A DNA stretch of 64,000 nucleotides from Ectobius pallidus (Eukaryota > Arthropoda > Insecta > Blattodea > Ectobiidae): assembly GCA_964059195.1 (NCBI GenBank), contig CAXKWD010000003.1:194890174-194954173 (forward strand), in the 5' to 3' direction. Shown here in pieces: positions 45,553 to 57,905 of this stretch. Position 1 is the stretch's first letter. Each line of letters begins with the position of its first letter. The notes beneath the pieces are model-generated. The model saw only the letters and a program-made list of their open reading frames with translations, ran no database searches and had not been told where the DNA came from. A program made the position numbers and the translations under genes.

Positions 45553-46140
45553 GATAGTTTACGAGTTTATCGATAGATATCGTCAACTCGAGTTGGATTT
45601 ATTACGACTAGTCCATGAATAAAAGTGTTACGGATTACAAAAATAATAATTTACTTTCCTCCTTGGTTATATAAAAACAAAGCCAACAGCTGCGAGATCA
45701 CGGCATACTATGAATCAACCAACCATGAATGGATTCGAATTACCATGTTATAACAAATGCTACCAATAGTGCATATAAGACATAGTTAACCTAATTCAGG
45801 TAAGCCAGCAGCAGAACAGAATAAAAGCACACGAACTGGCTTGTACCGAATAAAAAAAAAAATCAATGTACATTTATATTATTGCAATTTCAAAACAAGT
45901 TATGTTGCATAAAATGTGTTTTCATTCTGCTCAGTTGCAGCATGTGACTAATTAATCACCGCACGTTGATGTCTTACGTGTCCAATAACGAGCTGACGTT
46001 TTATCTGTTAAAATTGCATCCTTGGGATACGGGGAAGGATATTATAAGATAAACGATCGTTATTGGTCTATATCCAAGAAATTGCTAAATCTTATTGACC
46101 AATATCAAACACATGGCGTATGAGTGGCATAGTCATTATA
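45553..46140 (+). repeat. Dispersed repeat R5, copy c
   Basis: A full-length plus-strand copy; it contains a 60-bp stretch (45960-46040) with tgtccaataacgagctgacg that is absent from copy b but present in copies d and e. Confidence 0.65.
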
Positions 46141-46354
46141 ATATAATCTCTCTACATATCTACATGCTGTGACAGTTTGTTACTAAAAGTGAAGAATTAT
46201 AAACAAGTCTAGCAATATTTTAATCCTCTTTTACTTCTTTAAACAAGTTTGGCTTATAATCCACGTCATGCTTTGAACGGTGTTTATCATTTTTTTAACC
46301 GTACTTTCAATTCTTAACAGATAAAGCTAGGGTACTTCTGAAATTTTAAATATA

Positions 46355-46490
46355 TAATAGATGGACTGGAGGGTGGCCAAATGCACCTCGAAGCCGGATT
46401 TTTAGTTTTATCTTTCTTTTGCGAGTTACAAGTGAAAAACTGTTTGATTTTAGCCCCGAAACGGTTGTACGGAAACGTGAAAGTGGGCAA
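46355..46490 (+). mobile_element. Helitron-like fragment
   Basis: The ggactggagggtggccaaat / atgcacctcgaagccggatt block matches the element at 18794. It abuts the family Y end at 46497. Confidence 0.5.
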
Positions 46491-46496
46491 TAAAAT

Positions 46497-48628
46497 CTTT
46501 GGTTTGGTTTTAAAAGGGCCAATGTCATAAAACTTGCTTTTGAGATAACTTGGAACTTGGATAATTGCAATCGTCTTTGTAGAAGTAACATTTTTTGCTG
46601 AGAACTTCCGACATTGGCCCCTAAGGTTTCTGTATTATGTTTATTAATAGAAACAAACATTGACACTTTTATTAGGGGATATTGCCCCAGTACCGGACAG
46701 TACGAGTTCACCTCTTTCCCCAATAGATGGCAGAAGATTACGTTTGTACAGTCCTAGAACTATACCAAAGAGATTACTTGGTTGAATATCTTTGGATTTC
46801 CTTTCACCACTGGGGAGATATACATTTTTAAGTGCAATCGTCTGCTGAGTTACAGTGTAGCTCTGCAGTTAATATTTAGAGTGATCGTTGAACATCTAAA
46901 CGTAATTTGAAGAAATTTGTTATATGTTGTTAAAAATTCTACGTTTGTAGGCACTTATCTTATCTTATCGGGTCAGGGGCTGAGCCCTGACGGGCTCGCG
47001 CACGTAGGCCTCATAGGCGGGCCCATTGTACACCCCTAGGAAACGAATGATGTGCATGCCCTAAGGCCCCCCTGTCAACAGACTCCACCACCAGCCCCCA
47101 CGGAGCTCCCCTACATCCAGCTAAGACCGGGTACCACTCCACGTGCACCGTACCCAGGGTCCCTCCTACAAGAGCCCCATAGGAGCGGCACACCATGACG
47201 TGCGCCACTAACCCAGGGTCCCTCTGAGAGCCCCAAAGGTACGGGACACCACCAGCTACTCTTGACCACAAGCAACGGGGCAGGACGGGGGAGGCCCGCA
47301 GCAGAGTCTGCAGCAGGAGCTGGCCCGAAAACCAGTAAAGGGGAACGGGATGATAATGAGGGGGAAAGGAAGTTGAAGTGGAGAGTGTTGGTGGAATGAA
47401 TGAAGGGGGAAACGGGAGGATCCCCGAGAAAAACCCCCAAAGGTCACGGCTTTGTCCACCACAAATGACACGCCCGCCGGCCCCGAGATTTGAACTCGGG
47501 ACCGCTAGCATGCCAGGCCCACGCGCTAAGCATGAGCCACCGTGACGGCCTGTAGGCACTAGTATAATATGTATTTTTCGAGAAAAATTTCATTAGGTTA
47601 TAATTAATGACATCTTTTTCTAAGGTCGCGCATGGTCCCAATACCGGACAGCATCATTGCACTAGAAAAGAACTGTCTTGGAAAATAAATTAATATCATT
47701 ATTTGCTTTCAAGAACTACTATCGTGTTGGCAAAACCATAAAAATATCCCACTACCACAAATTCAAGTTCCTCTTTCAGCTGTACCTTCAACTTTTAGGA
47801 TTAAAAGCTTCCAAAAATGCTATTCGACCGATTTCCAATGTAGTCAGTAATTATTTGAAGAGGAGATAATAGGAGAGAAATTAAGTGAAATGTTAATATC
47901 CATATAAATTAAAAAGAAAATGAAGGACAAATAAGTTCCTGAAAAAAATTAAAGGGCCTAGGCCTATGTAAAGAGGCCGTTCCAAACAGAAACCAATATC
48001 AAATTGTACCCTATCCAAAAGAAGACTTCACTTTGGAAGTGGAGATAGGATCGAGAATGCCAAGGAAGAATGAATGTCGTATTTAGTATCGTCTTTTTAG
48101 ACGGATGGGCGTGTTGTTGTGCTTGCTCATGTTGGCTCTGGTGGCAATAAAAATATAACATAATTTGTGTGTATGCATTGTAAACAGAGACAATAACTAT
48201 CTTCAAATAAGTTAAGAGCCAGTACTGTAGTTATATCATTTTTATTTAATCTTTACTTTCGTCTAAATTTTTCACTCTATTTTAGTATTTAAAATAATAT
48301 GTCCGTTAACTGGGAACAGTTTTGCGGATGGTATGTATCATTTTATTCAATACGAGTATACTATGAATCTAAAAAATAGATCCACTAAAGTAAGTTATGT
48401 TGAAATTCTAATTATTGTTGTATATTAACACTACTACTGCTCTTGATCTTCGGGTTTTTGTTTTATTTCAATTTATTAACAGGTTATCCAGAAAACGGTC
48501 AAAAGGCTTAAGTGTCCGGCACTGGGCAATCTTCCCTATACGAAAGATAAAGACTAGCCGTGCTCAATAATGCGTACGTCTCATTTTTGCAAGAAATTGA
48601 CTTTGGCCCTTTTAGAACCAAGCCACAG
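46497..48628. mobile_element. Family Y element, long copy interrupted by SINE-A
   Basis: The left end ctttggtttggttttaaaag and right end cttttagaaccaagccacag are inverted and match both ends of the 254-bp MITE at 12236. Without the SINE it is ~1.5 kb. It contains several accggacag/gtccggcac motifs (46690, 47644, 48514). No transposase was recognised; a 63-codon frame at 47678 lacks known motifs. Target duplication unclear. Confidence 0.5.
46956..47550 (-). mobile_element. SINE-A copy 2, full length
   Basis: Flanked by tgtaggcact (46946-46955 and 47551-47560). On the minus strand it begins with the head ggccgtcacggtggctcatg and B-box gagttcaaatctcgg and ends in a (gataa)-type tail. The long overlapping minus-strand frames at 47011-47559 are SINE translation. 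Confidence 0.88.
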
Positions 48629-49590
48629 AAAGATCCCCTAAAGAAAGAAATATCAATAACTTGCTCTCTTCTTTCAGTGGTTAAGTGTTAGGAAATTTCT
48701 GTCTCATCTGAGTTCCTACTAGGCACAGTCTGTAGAAGTAGAAGTACAAAATTGGGCCGAGCGATAAAAACCCATATTCGGCATTTTATGACGGAATAAT
48801 CTGAGTGGGAAAAGTAGTTTTTCTTTTCAAACTCTAAATAACCTTATAAATACAAAGAGTTTAAAAATAAAAAGTTCTGCATAGTTCACACAGATTAAAA
48901 ATAAGCACTCCACCATTCGCAATTGAAGTGTTTAGTTTTATAAGGTTCTAAGTGCCAGTATCAAGATTGTGTAGAAAACAAGACATAGACCCACAAAAAG
49001 TGGTACCTTAGATAGACTTATCGCAACATCTTGGAATTTATTGCTACTAAATGGCTTTCCCTGAACCTTGGACCCCTTCTGAAATACATTGACGTGGGGT
49101 ATATAGATCCATTTAAAATGATCAGCTGAAAAATCGTGATTTTGGCACTTAGACCCTTATAAAACTTAAACGCTTCAATTACAGAGTTACTGATGCTGCG
49201 TAGCAAGTAGACATGGGCTATATCGCTTTTCAAGAAACAATGGGGGGGGGGGAACTACATTGTACTAAGTGTGGAACTCAAATTTCAGTGGATCCCATAT
49301 GATAGTGAAGACATTAATAACATGTTTACATGATGACGTGTTTATACAAAGTCATAAACACCTCAAAGAGTAGTTAAGACAGAGAGTGACACATTCTGAC
49401 GGGCATTGAACCCTGACACAGTTTATAGCGTGATCCTGGTTTTATAGCGCTATCATCGCATCGTGGGACGAGTTCTCATTCTTACCCCCACGGGCGCAAT
49501 TTTTTTTCAGCTCCTACTTAACAACATCGCTGTTCTACAAAAGTAGTTTTATAGAAAAACTAACATTTTCAGAAGAGGCAAAACATAATT
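48629..49590. other. Unassigned AT-rich sequence
   Basis: No gene was seen. A G12 run lies at 49241-49252. Confidence 0.4.
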
Positions 49591-49599
49591 AATAGGGCA

Positions 49600-52145
49600 A
49601 GGCATTTGTTTATTTTGCATCTATTCATATGAAGGTTGAAAAATAGCTTGAATATATACACGTGTGTATCATGAAATAATTAGTTAAATAAGGGCGAATT
49701 GTTTTGGCATTATTTTCCATTTTTTGTCATTTTGTTATGGGGCATATTTGGGTCACTTTGTTGTTTTAAGATCATTTTTATAAGTTGTTATATTGCGTTC
49801 TACTTTGATTTTTTGTTACTATTTCTGCTCTTAATGCTTGTCTATTATAATTTTATAACTAAATAACGTCCACAAGAAACAAAGCAGATTTGCTACTCCT
49901 ATATTTAAGGGTTTTGCATTTTGATCTCTATTACATTTCCAAGAAAACCTCCAATGTGGATGTATTAGACAGCGAAATGGATAGCTGGAAATTGTCAAGA
50001 AAACGAAACCGCCAGACGCTTTAACATCCCTGGGCCTACAAGTACATGGTCGGTTACCCTACCCACCTCTGTAAGCTGGAAAACGCTCAGGTACTTCCTC
50101 GTGGCGGAATGGCTCCAATTATTTCGCAAATAAATAGAGGTCGCATTTTGGGTATGTGGCAGGCTAATATGGCTAATGTTGCAACTTTTATGTTATGTGC
50201 TACAGGCATCGATTATACAAGCGTGTATACATCCGGGGCTATCCTCAACCCCACTGTCCCAGTGTTTACAAACATTTCATAGCAAGGCATTTGATGATTT
50301 TGCATCTTTTTATATGAAGGTTAAAAGATAGCTCGAATATATATAAATGTGTATCATGAAATAACTGATTAATTAAGGGCAATTTGTTTTTGCATTTTTT
50401 GTTGTTGTATTTTCCATTTTTCGTCATTTCCAAGGGATAGGTGATTTTTTAGCAATTTTTAGGTCGCTTTCGACATTTTTAGGTCATGTTTCAGGAGCTT
50501 TTCCATGTACAAATCTTTACTTTCAGACAAACAATCGTTTTTATTTGAGAACTCTGCTTAGTTTTCCTAGCACATTTTAATTCAGGTTTACTGTAAACGC
50601 CATAGCAGTTATTCTTACAGCAGTAAATAATTTTTTTCTTTCTTTTTAAATGACTCATATTTGCTAGCGGCAATTTCATGGGCATTCCAGTTCAGAAAAG
50701 AATTTCTTTTTCGCTAAGGGTGTCCAAGCAGTATAAAGGTAATTTCTTCTTTAGTAACAATAAGTGCGTTTTATATTGTATAATCATATTTAACGCACTG
50801 TCATCCATTAAATTGTTTTTAGCAAGTCATTAAGTTACTTAAAAACGTAATAAAAAGTAATAATTATAAATTTACTTATCTTTTAACAAAATTATGTATA
50901 ATTTTTTCACTATTTTTAGGTCATAAATGCATTTTTTATTTCGCATTTTTCACTATTTATGGTCATTAAATATGGCTAATGTTGCAATCTCTTGAGGTGC
51001 CATATTAACCAGCCACATACCCACAATGCGACCTCTATTTATTTGCGAAATAATTGGAGCCATTGCGCCACGAGGAAGTACCCCTGAGCGCAACTGTTTG
51101 CGTTTTCCAGCTTACAGAGGTGGGTGGGGTATCCGATCATGTACTTGTAGGGGGATGTTAAAGCGTCTGACCGGTTTCGTTTTGTTGACAATTTCCAGCT
51201 ATCCATTTCGCTCACTGTACTTATCATTACTTTCAGGGAGTAGACAATTGTTTTCATTCGAGAATCTTCACCAAGTGTTCATCCTTCATTTAAATTTCAA
51301 ATTATTGTAAACACTCAAAGCAATTTGTGTTCAACCAGTAAGCAATTAAACAATTTTTGTTATTTAATTTTAAATACATATATTTGACAGGGGTAATTTG
51401 AAGGTTCGGAAATACGTTGTACTTTTTTCACAAAAAGGGTCCACGTAGTATTAATTCACTTACTTCCTAGTAACAAAATAAAAGTTTTTTGTATTGTAAA
51501 TTTAAATATAGCAAACTGTTATCCATAAACTGCTCTGTAAAATCAACTCTTTACTTGTCGAAATGCTGGATAATTTATTAGTAATTTTTAAAAATATTTG
51601 TGCCTTTTTTTCACGCTTTTTAGGTCATAATTGCATTTTTGGTCCACCGCTGTGGCGTAGGGGATGCGTTCGTTCCTCTCACGCAGCGGGCCCGGGTTCG
51701 AATCCTAGTCGGGACAAGTTACCTAGGTGGGGTTTTTTCTGGGGTTTTTCCTCATTTGTGAGACAAATGTCTGGTAACTTTAGGCCATTGTGGTCCCCAG
51801 ATATCATCTGGCCGTCATTATCATCTTCATCCCATCCTCGCCTTGTTTGGAGTGAGTGGGTGTGTGTGAATGGTGTGTCTCGTCCTATGTGTTCGTGTTG
51901 TCTCGGAGGTGGCCCCGGCATTGGGCTGATCACTCATCCGGGGAGGCCCTCCATGTCCTTGTCTGGTCAAAAAGTATATTTGTGATCCAAAGATAATCCC
52001 TCTCCCGACCGGGCGGCCCTGTAAGGCCCGGGCGGTTGGGTCGCTTAAATCCGGAAAGGGAGAGGTAAAACTACGATAAAGAATGAATGAAATTGCATTT
52101 TTATATGACACTTTTACTCTATTTTGTCATTAAATGCCAGCCCTA
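49600..52145. repeat. Composite repeat with inverted and direct segment pairs
   Basis: An inverted pair (49971-50162 and 51012-51212, about 80% identical) is combined with direct pairs (49600-49750 with 50282-50435; 50510-50960 with 51225-51640). The segment ends near 52145 with tgccagccctag. No coding pattern; SINE-B sits inside at 51641-52090. The unit looks like a multi-part non-autonomous element or a local rearrangement of one. Confidence 0.55.
51641..52090 (+). mobile_element. SINE-B copy 3, full length, plus strand
   Basis: Flanked by aattgcattttt (51629-51640 and 52091-52102). The head ggtccaccgctgtggcgtag has B-box gggttcgaatcctag; the body of ~370 bp ends in a (gaat)n tail. Confidence 0.92.
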
Positions 52146-52361
52146 GTAATTACAGTATAATCTCTTCCTAAAGTCGAGGCAGAAAGAATAGTCGGGTTTC
52201 TCAGAATAACTCATTCCATTCACTTGACAAGTACTTATGGCTGCGTCTCAATGAACATTCACTTCCGCGCGTAGCTTACAGTATCGATGTATAGTCTCAA
52301 TGTCATTTCTTCAGTAACAAATTCAAATGTACAGAATATTTCAAAATATTAATTAATTGAT

Positions 52362-52612
52362 TTGATATTGACCAATAACGTTTAGCAATTCCTCGGATAT
52401 AGACCAATCACGATCGTTTATCTTAGAAATGCTTCCTATTAATATGAGGATGCCGTTTTATCTGATAAAATGTCAGCTCGTTACTGGACACGTCACATGC
52501 TACCAGTTGAACAAAAGAAAAGCACATTATTTTATACAACATACATTGTTTGGAAATTGGAATAATATAAATGTTCATTGATATAAAAACACAATTTCGA
52601 TTCGGTTTTGTT
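52362..52612 (-). repeat. Dispersed repeat R5, partial copy d
   Basis: Covers the distal half of R5 only (gatattgaccaataacg to acaatttcgattcgg). Confidence 0.6.
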
Positions 52613-52887
52613 AAAAATTCTCGAGAAAGTTGTTGAAATAAGACTACAAAAGATTTTACATAAAATAGCCTATATCCTTTCATTTCATGCAGTACGAGAT
52701 TACATGAAAAACCAGAACAGCCACTGCTTTATTTGGCATTCTCGTTCATCAAATACAAAAATCAGTTGACGGGAAGGAATAAGTTGCAGCATTAAAGCTT
52801 ATGATCGCAGAATCAATTTTTTTTTAATTTTTAAAATTTATTTTTGAAGTGAAACTTCTTCAGCCGCGGTAGGGGTAAATCGAGTGC

Positions 52888-52950
52888 TTGTGTAACGCTA
52901 AAAAATCGTCACGAAATTAGTGTAACGCTCAAAATCGTCACGAAATTAGT
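52888..52950 (+). repeat. 29-30-bp tandem duplication
   Basis: The unit gtgtaacgctaaaaaatcgt-cacgaaatta occurs twice with a one- or two-base change. Confidence 0.7.
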
Positions 52951-52989
52951 GAGGTGTAACGGAACGGACTGAACAGAAAACAATCAACT

Positions 52990-53490
52990 CAATGATTAGG
53001 CTTATCCAAAATTTAAGAAATAAAAAAATTAAAAAATCCAAAATTTAAAAAATCTAAAAATCCAAAATTAAAATACCGGTACCTCGAAAATCCAAAACAC
53101 AAAAATAAAAAAATCAAAGATCCAAAATTTAAATATTCCAAAATTCCATAATTAAAAAATTCAAAGATCCAAAATTAAAAAGTTCAAAAATCCAAAATCT
53201 AAAAAAATAAAAATTCAAAATCCAAGTATCCAAAATTTAAAAATCAGAAAATTAAAAACTAAAAAATCGAAATATCCAAAATTTAAAAAAATAAAAAAAC
53301 TCAAAATTAAAAAATTCAAAATTTAAAAATCCATAATTAAAAATCTAAAATTCCAAAGTTAAAAAATTAATAGATAAAAAATTTAAAAATCCAAAATTTA
53401 AAAGCCAAAAACCTAATATTAAAAAGTCCAAGAATCCAAAAGTGAAAAATCCAATAATCCAAAATTGAAAAAATCCAAAAATTAAAACAA
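52990..53490. repeat. A-rich minisatellite
   Basis: About 500 bp composed of variants of aaaatccaaaatttaaaaa. It is bracketed by an inverted pair gtgaaacttc (52850) and gtttcacttc (53490), so the whole stretch might be the inside of one element. The minus-strand frame WIFKFFIYF... is a product of the repeat. Confidence 0.75.
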
Positions 53491-53937
53491 GTTTCACTTC
53501 TGTCGCGTGCCGTCCCACGCACACATTTTTTACGTAAAATTACATAAATACAATACATAATACAGTAGGCCTATAGAAGGTCCTGAAACCCCGAAAGAGC
53601 AGGAACTCGAGCTCGGGGGCAGTCCCATGCTTATAATTACATGTTTTACATTACTGAAATATAATCTTAACCTAAAATTACCTTAAGACTAAATAGACTA
53701 AATATTGTGAAATAGTAGGCTACTAGGGGAAAAGACAAAGGCTGAGAGTAAAGGCATGACTCAATTGACATGAAAATAATTATAAGAACGAAAAATAAAT
53801 TATCACAATAGTAGTAGGAACCAAAAGATAAACCTATTTTAAAAGGGATAAAAATATAAGTTATATGAGTTTTAATTTTAGATTTAAAGATTCCATAACT
53901 ACATTTAGCTAAAAATGGATGTAATGTGATTTTAGAA

Positions 53938-54443
53938 TTGTGTAGGGGAAATGGAAAAGGCTGAAAGTGCCAAAAAATAAAAAATCGATTTTTTGCATGG
54001 AATGTGTTGTAAGCGACATCGCCAATAACCTGCAGAAGGTTGAAAGTGCCAGAAAAATTCCTACTAGTTCCTAGAGCAGTCGCAAGGAGCTGCACCATGA
54101 AAGCGCCCGCTGACCATCAGTGGAAAAGGCTGAATGTGTCACCCGCCATTCATCTTTTACGTGTAATGAGCGCTGGACTTCCAGCCTTTTAACTAACAAG
54201 GTATGGCACTTACAGCGTTTCCCAAAAAAGATATGATGGCACTTTCAGCTTTTCACATGCAATATCAAGTTATATATGTACAATAAAAAAACAACTCTTG
54301 AAAAACAAATAAAAATATATTTTGTATTTTTAATGAATTTTATAGATTTTTAAAGGATACAGTATAAGTTTTATGAAGTTTTTATTGAATACTGAAAATT
54401 TTACTGTGTGGCACTTTCAGCATTTTCCATTTCCATTACACAA
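53938..54443. mobile_element. TIR element with repeated CTGAAAGTGCCA motif
   Basis: Left ttgtgtaggggaaatggaaa and right (complement) ttgtgtaatggaaatggaaa are inverted over 35 bp. Inside, GCTGAAAGTGCCA-like motifs occur at 53960, 54037 and 54122 on the plus strand and at 54205, 54237 and 54410 on the minus strand, so the symmetry goes beyond the ends. No coding sequence; target duplication unclear. Confidence 0.6.
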
Positions 54444-54713
54444 TTATACAGACGAGGACTGAAACTAGAGCTAAGTGACAGGCCAGAAGAAGTGAAAAAA
54501 TTGAGTTCTACTAATGTATTAGTTTTATTCCGTCTAGGACTGTAGTGTACTTATTCCAAGGAATAACAGCTGTTCTTAAATTTCAAAGTGTTCTAATAAT
54601 ATTATTAACGATACGTAGGGCCCTGATTTATTGGTGAAATAAAATGGCGGATTTCGGTGTTAACTTCCTTCTATTTCGGTGGGTATTTCGTGAAATAAGT
54701 TACTTTATACTAC

Positions 54714-55340
54714 ACTAGCTGAAAAGGCCCGGCCCGGGCTTTGTATTTTTTAATTTGAAATTAACTTATGGAGGACTTTATGTATGTAGAACTTGAAATG
54801 AAGGAAAAGATTTATCGCACTCAAACTGTTCCATCAGAAAATGCTAGATATAGCTTTTTATGGTTCATAGAGGATGTCGAAAGCTGCATTCCGTTGCTTC
54901 TACACACCATGCTTGGGAGGGGTTGAAATAAGAAGAAACATACATTTAAAAAGATTGCATTGACTTGACGGAAAATTTTATTTCTCATTCTCATGTTACC
55001 ATACAACCGTTTCGGGGCTGAAATAAAAGAGAAATGCAGTACCACTTTCATACTTTCCTCCCGTAAAACCCGGGACATAATATACTGCGAGCATAGGACT
55101 CAAAATGTTCCATCCCATGCTTAGGGCCTATGATAAACATCCCAATTTCTCAACTAATACAAAGCCTCCAGCTATGGATAACGTATGAGCGGAAAGGATT
55201 ATTTACAGACTTCTGATATGTCATACTCAAACACTTAAGTTGTCCCTGCAATACGACCTCTTCTTCTACATCAAAATGTGAAGTGAGAAAATATTTCTTA
55301 TGTCGAGGGTAGAGAAAGTTATATGACTACATCACACTGT
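54714..55340 (-). mobile_element. Helitron-like 3' end, minus strand
   Basis: Read on the minus strand it ends gcccgggccgggccttttca-gCTAG followed by T at 54714. The GC palindrome a dozen bases before CTAG is the expected 3' hairpin. The 5' end was not found; the right limit given is approximate. Part of the inside (gaccgtttcggggctgaaat region at 55005) is also found near 46455. Confidence 0.5.
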
Positions 55341-55516
55341 GCTTTATTTTCGTGGATTTCATTTTCAGTAATTATTTTCGCCAATACATTACATCGATGA
55401 AATCATAATTCGTTAAAGTTCAGCATTATATAGTCGCCACAGCTCAATGTGAATTGTGTAAACAATACACTGTTGTCATGTGAACTGAACAGCATTTCAT
55501 TTTTTTCAGTATAATA

Positions 55517-55819
55517 AAGGTAAAGTGATCCCTATACAGGCCATGAAGGTCCAGAGGGTTCCAGGAGGTTGAGGCTCCCAGATTTTGGACATTCGGCACA
55601 TGAAGGTGGTAAGGGTGTCAGCCTTACGCACCGGCCGCCTTTACCCCCAGGATTGCTCCTGGTACTCATTTCTGTTAGAGGCTGAGTCGACCCCAGGGCC
55701 ATAGTGCCACCAGAAGGATTAGGCCAATTGAAAAATCTCAACGACCTCATCGGGAATCGAACCCGCGACCTTCCGGTTTGTAGCGCAGCGCCTCAACCAC
55801 TACGCTACGGCGTACCCCA
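55517..55819 (-). mobile_element. SINE-C copy with 15-bp duplication
   Basis: Flanked by tttttcagtataata (55502-55516 and 55820-55834). It is the best preserved SINE-C in the window: head at right (cgcagcgcctcaaccactac), B-box gggaatcgaacccgcg reversed. Confidence 0.92.
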
Positions 55820-55886
55820 TTTTTCAGTATAATATTCACAGAAATTATATAATTTTCAATTGCTTCTTTATTTACATGAACTAACA

Positions 55887-55904
55887 CCCCCCCCCCCCCC
55901 CCCC
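55887..55904. repeat. Run of 18 C
   Basis: Homopolymer tract. Confidence 0.95.
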
Positions 55905-56795
55905 ACATTTCTATATTCTTCTGACTTTGTATGAATTGAAGTAACTTTCGATTTAGACATGACTAGAGTAATGTTCAAATATAATTACGAGAAATATTAT
56001 CGTAATTTCTATTAAACACCATCAGATAGCCATTTGCAAACAGAAGTGCCAACCATACCAATGTGGATAAAAGACGGAATCTGTTGAATACAAGTAACAA
56101 ACATTCTACACTCTTCTGCTGTAGTCGATCACAGGCATCGCGAACTTGGCAAAGAGATAGCAGGAAAGGAGTGTACTCAACAGTACAAACCAGGTGACAG
56201 ACAATCTTTGCGTAAATTCTGCAATCTTTGTAATCGATCACAAATATCGATATATCGGTAAATCTTCGGCAGCCACAGAAACAGCAGTAAAAAATACATT
56301 CTGCTAAGAAATAAAAAATACAGTACACCAAAACACGATATTGTGATTTTAAGGCATTTTTTCGGGCTCATTTCTCATTTTACGGACAGAAGGGGCATAT
56401 TTACGCGCTTATAGACATATTTCGGGAAATCTAGTAAATTTCGCTATGTTTCGTGGAGTCAATTTGGTTCATATTGGTATTTTAAGCATATAAAAGCTAA
56501 ATATAGCTAAGAGAAGTTGTTTTATAAAATTTCGCGCTTATCGTTATTACCAAAAAATACGGCCCCTAACGATACGCCATACCGGCTCATGTCCTACTTT
56601 GAATTGCGTACTCTGGCTCATACCGGCCCGCGGTGTTCTAGTAACTTTAACTTCTGGGCCCTGTTTCATATTATTAGCAAATACATAATAATATTAGTTA
56701 TTATTAGTTTTCTGTTTCATAAGAATATTTTCTAATCATATTAGTTATGAGTCCATGGCTCTAAATTATTTAGCCTATTACTAAATATTGCTAAT
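55905..56795. other. Unassigned AT-rich sequence
   Basis: Overlapping minus-strand frames at 55975-56371 lack family motifs and are hydrophobic by composition only. No repeat end was recognised. Confidence 0.35.
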
Positions 56796-57224
56796 ATTAT
56801 TAGTAGACCTGGGATTTTAGGCTCTAAAAAAAATAGTTTTAGGCACCTAAAATAGGCTTTAAAAAAAGTAAAATAGGCTTTTAAAAGAGAAAATAGGCAC
56901 TCAAAATAGGCTTTTAAAAGAGAAAATAGGCACTCAAAATATGCTTTAAAATGTGTAAATAGAAAGAAAATAGACTTCAAAATATCACAATATACACTTA
57001 AACTGTAACGTGATCTTTTTTTACTGTAAGAAATGTGGTATACCTATTCTTAACAGAAATAACGGCAAAATTAAGACAGAATTAAGAAGGAATTTATTAA
57101 AAACAGTTATGGATTATATGAAAAATCATCAATAGTAAACTAAAACCTTAATACTAAAATCACTTAACATAATTACAGCACTGTAGGCATCCCCTAACGA
57201 AGTATTTGCGAAGAACATTCACTT

Positions 57225-57404
57225 TCATTCGTAATTTGCTTTGCAGTACATAACAATGATCTTCTCCAAATTTTCCACAGTCAGGCTGTGTCTTTTGTCT
57301 TTTAAAATCATTTTGAAGGCAGAAAAAGAGCGCTTCACACTCACAGACGTTAGAGGGGCATAGGAAAATTTACCTACATTTTTCAGTTCAATTTCACTAG
57401 GTAT
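57225..57404 (-). pseudogene. hAT transposase remnant, C-terminal dimerisation segment
   Basis: Codons from 57404 to the TGA at 57227-57225 read PSEIELKNVGKFSYAPLTSV, then a KRSFSAFKMIL motif and ENLEKIIVMYC. This is the conserved hATC signature (aPLTSVSVERSFSxxK). The usual Glu before Arg-Ser-Phe is Lys here. An in-frame stop at 57407-57405 cuts it from upstream sequence. Confidence 0.8.
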
Positions 57405-57499
57405 TCAATAAAATTTGTAATTTTGAATTATTTCATTTAAGCCACTATTACTCTAAAGTTAATTAAGAACAACAAAGTTTATTTTGTCAGTTAAGAAAG

Positions 57500-57745
57500 T
57501 TGGCTTTCAATAACGGCTGCTGCCAGCTCATGGCCTGCAGATATTGGGTGGTCGTGTGGTCAGCACGACACATCCCTCAGCCGTATTGTGTTGCCTCCAT
57601 AACCACTGCTCACTGTAGCTTCCCAATTGTCCTCATGACGCTGAGTCAGCGCCGTTCCAGACCTCATAGCTTTCTAAATTACTGCCGTTACTGGAAATCG
57701 AACACATCCCACCTGGACGAGGTCTCTAAAATTAATTAGAGGAGC
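57500..57745 (-). mobile_element. Diverged SINE-E inside the hAT element
   Basis: It shares tggtcagcacgaca, gacgctgagtcag and the reversed B-box ggaaatcgaacacatcc with 36209-36515, at clearly lower identity. No target duplication was seen. Confidence 0.5.
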
Positions 57746-57794
57746 CAATATCGACAAAACCTTGGTCTTAGATTAATATGAAAAATACACATAC

Positions 57795-57905
57795 CTGTTT
57801 ATTGCAGTACTGGCAGAAAATAATCTTGCCATCAAAAGCCATCCCTGGATATTGTGTAAGCCATTGCTGTATAAGCAAGCTCTTAGTTGATTTTGTTTTA
57901 GGCAT
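57795..57905 (-). pseudogene. hAT transposase remnant, first exon with BED-like half finger
   Basis: ATG at 57905 opens a 37-codon exon (MPKTKSTKSLLIQQWL, then GKIIFCQYCNKQ) ending at CAG with a consensus donor GTATGT. The CxxC followed by a basic residue is the first half of a BED-type DNA-binding finger as in hAT transposases related to CGBP1. Its continuation is deleted. Confidence 0.75.

Noticed and set aside
46346..46723. 125-codon minus-strand frame
   Set aside because: It spans the junction of a Helitron-like fragment and the family Y end, so it is a chance frame.
47011..47559. 182-codon minus-strand frame and its overlaps
   Set aside because: It falls wholly within SINE-A; GC-rich SINEs lack stop codons in several frames at once.
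53667..54098. 143-codon minus-strand frame
   Set aside because: It crosses the boundary of the TIR element at 53938 and has no family motif; its hydrophobicity is due to T-rich codons.
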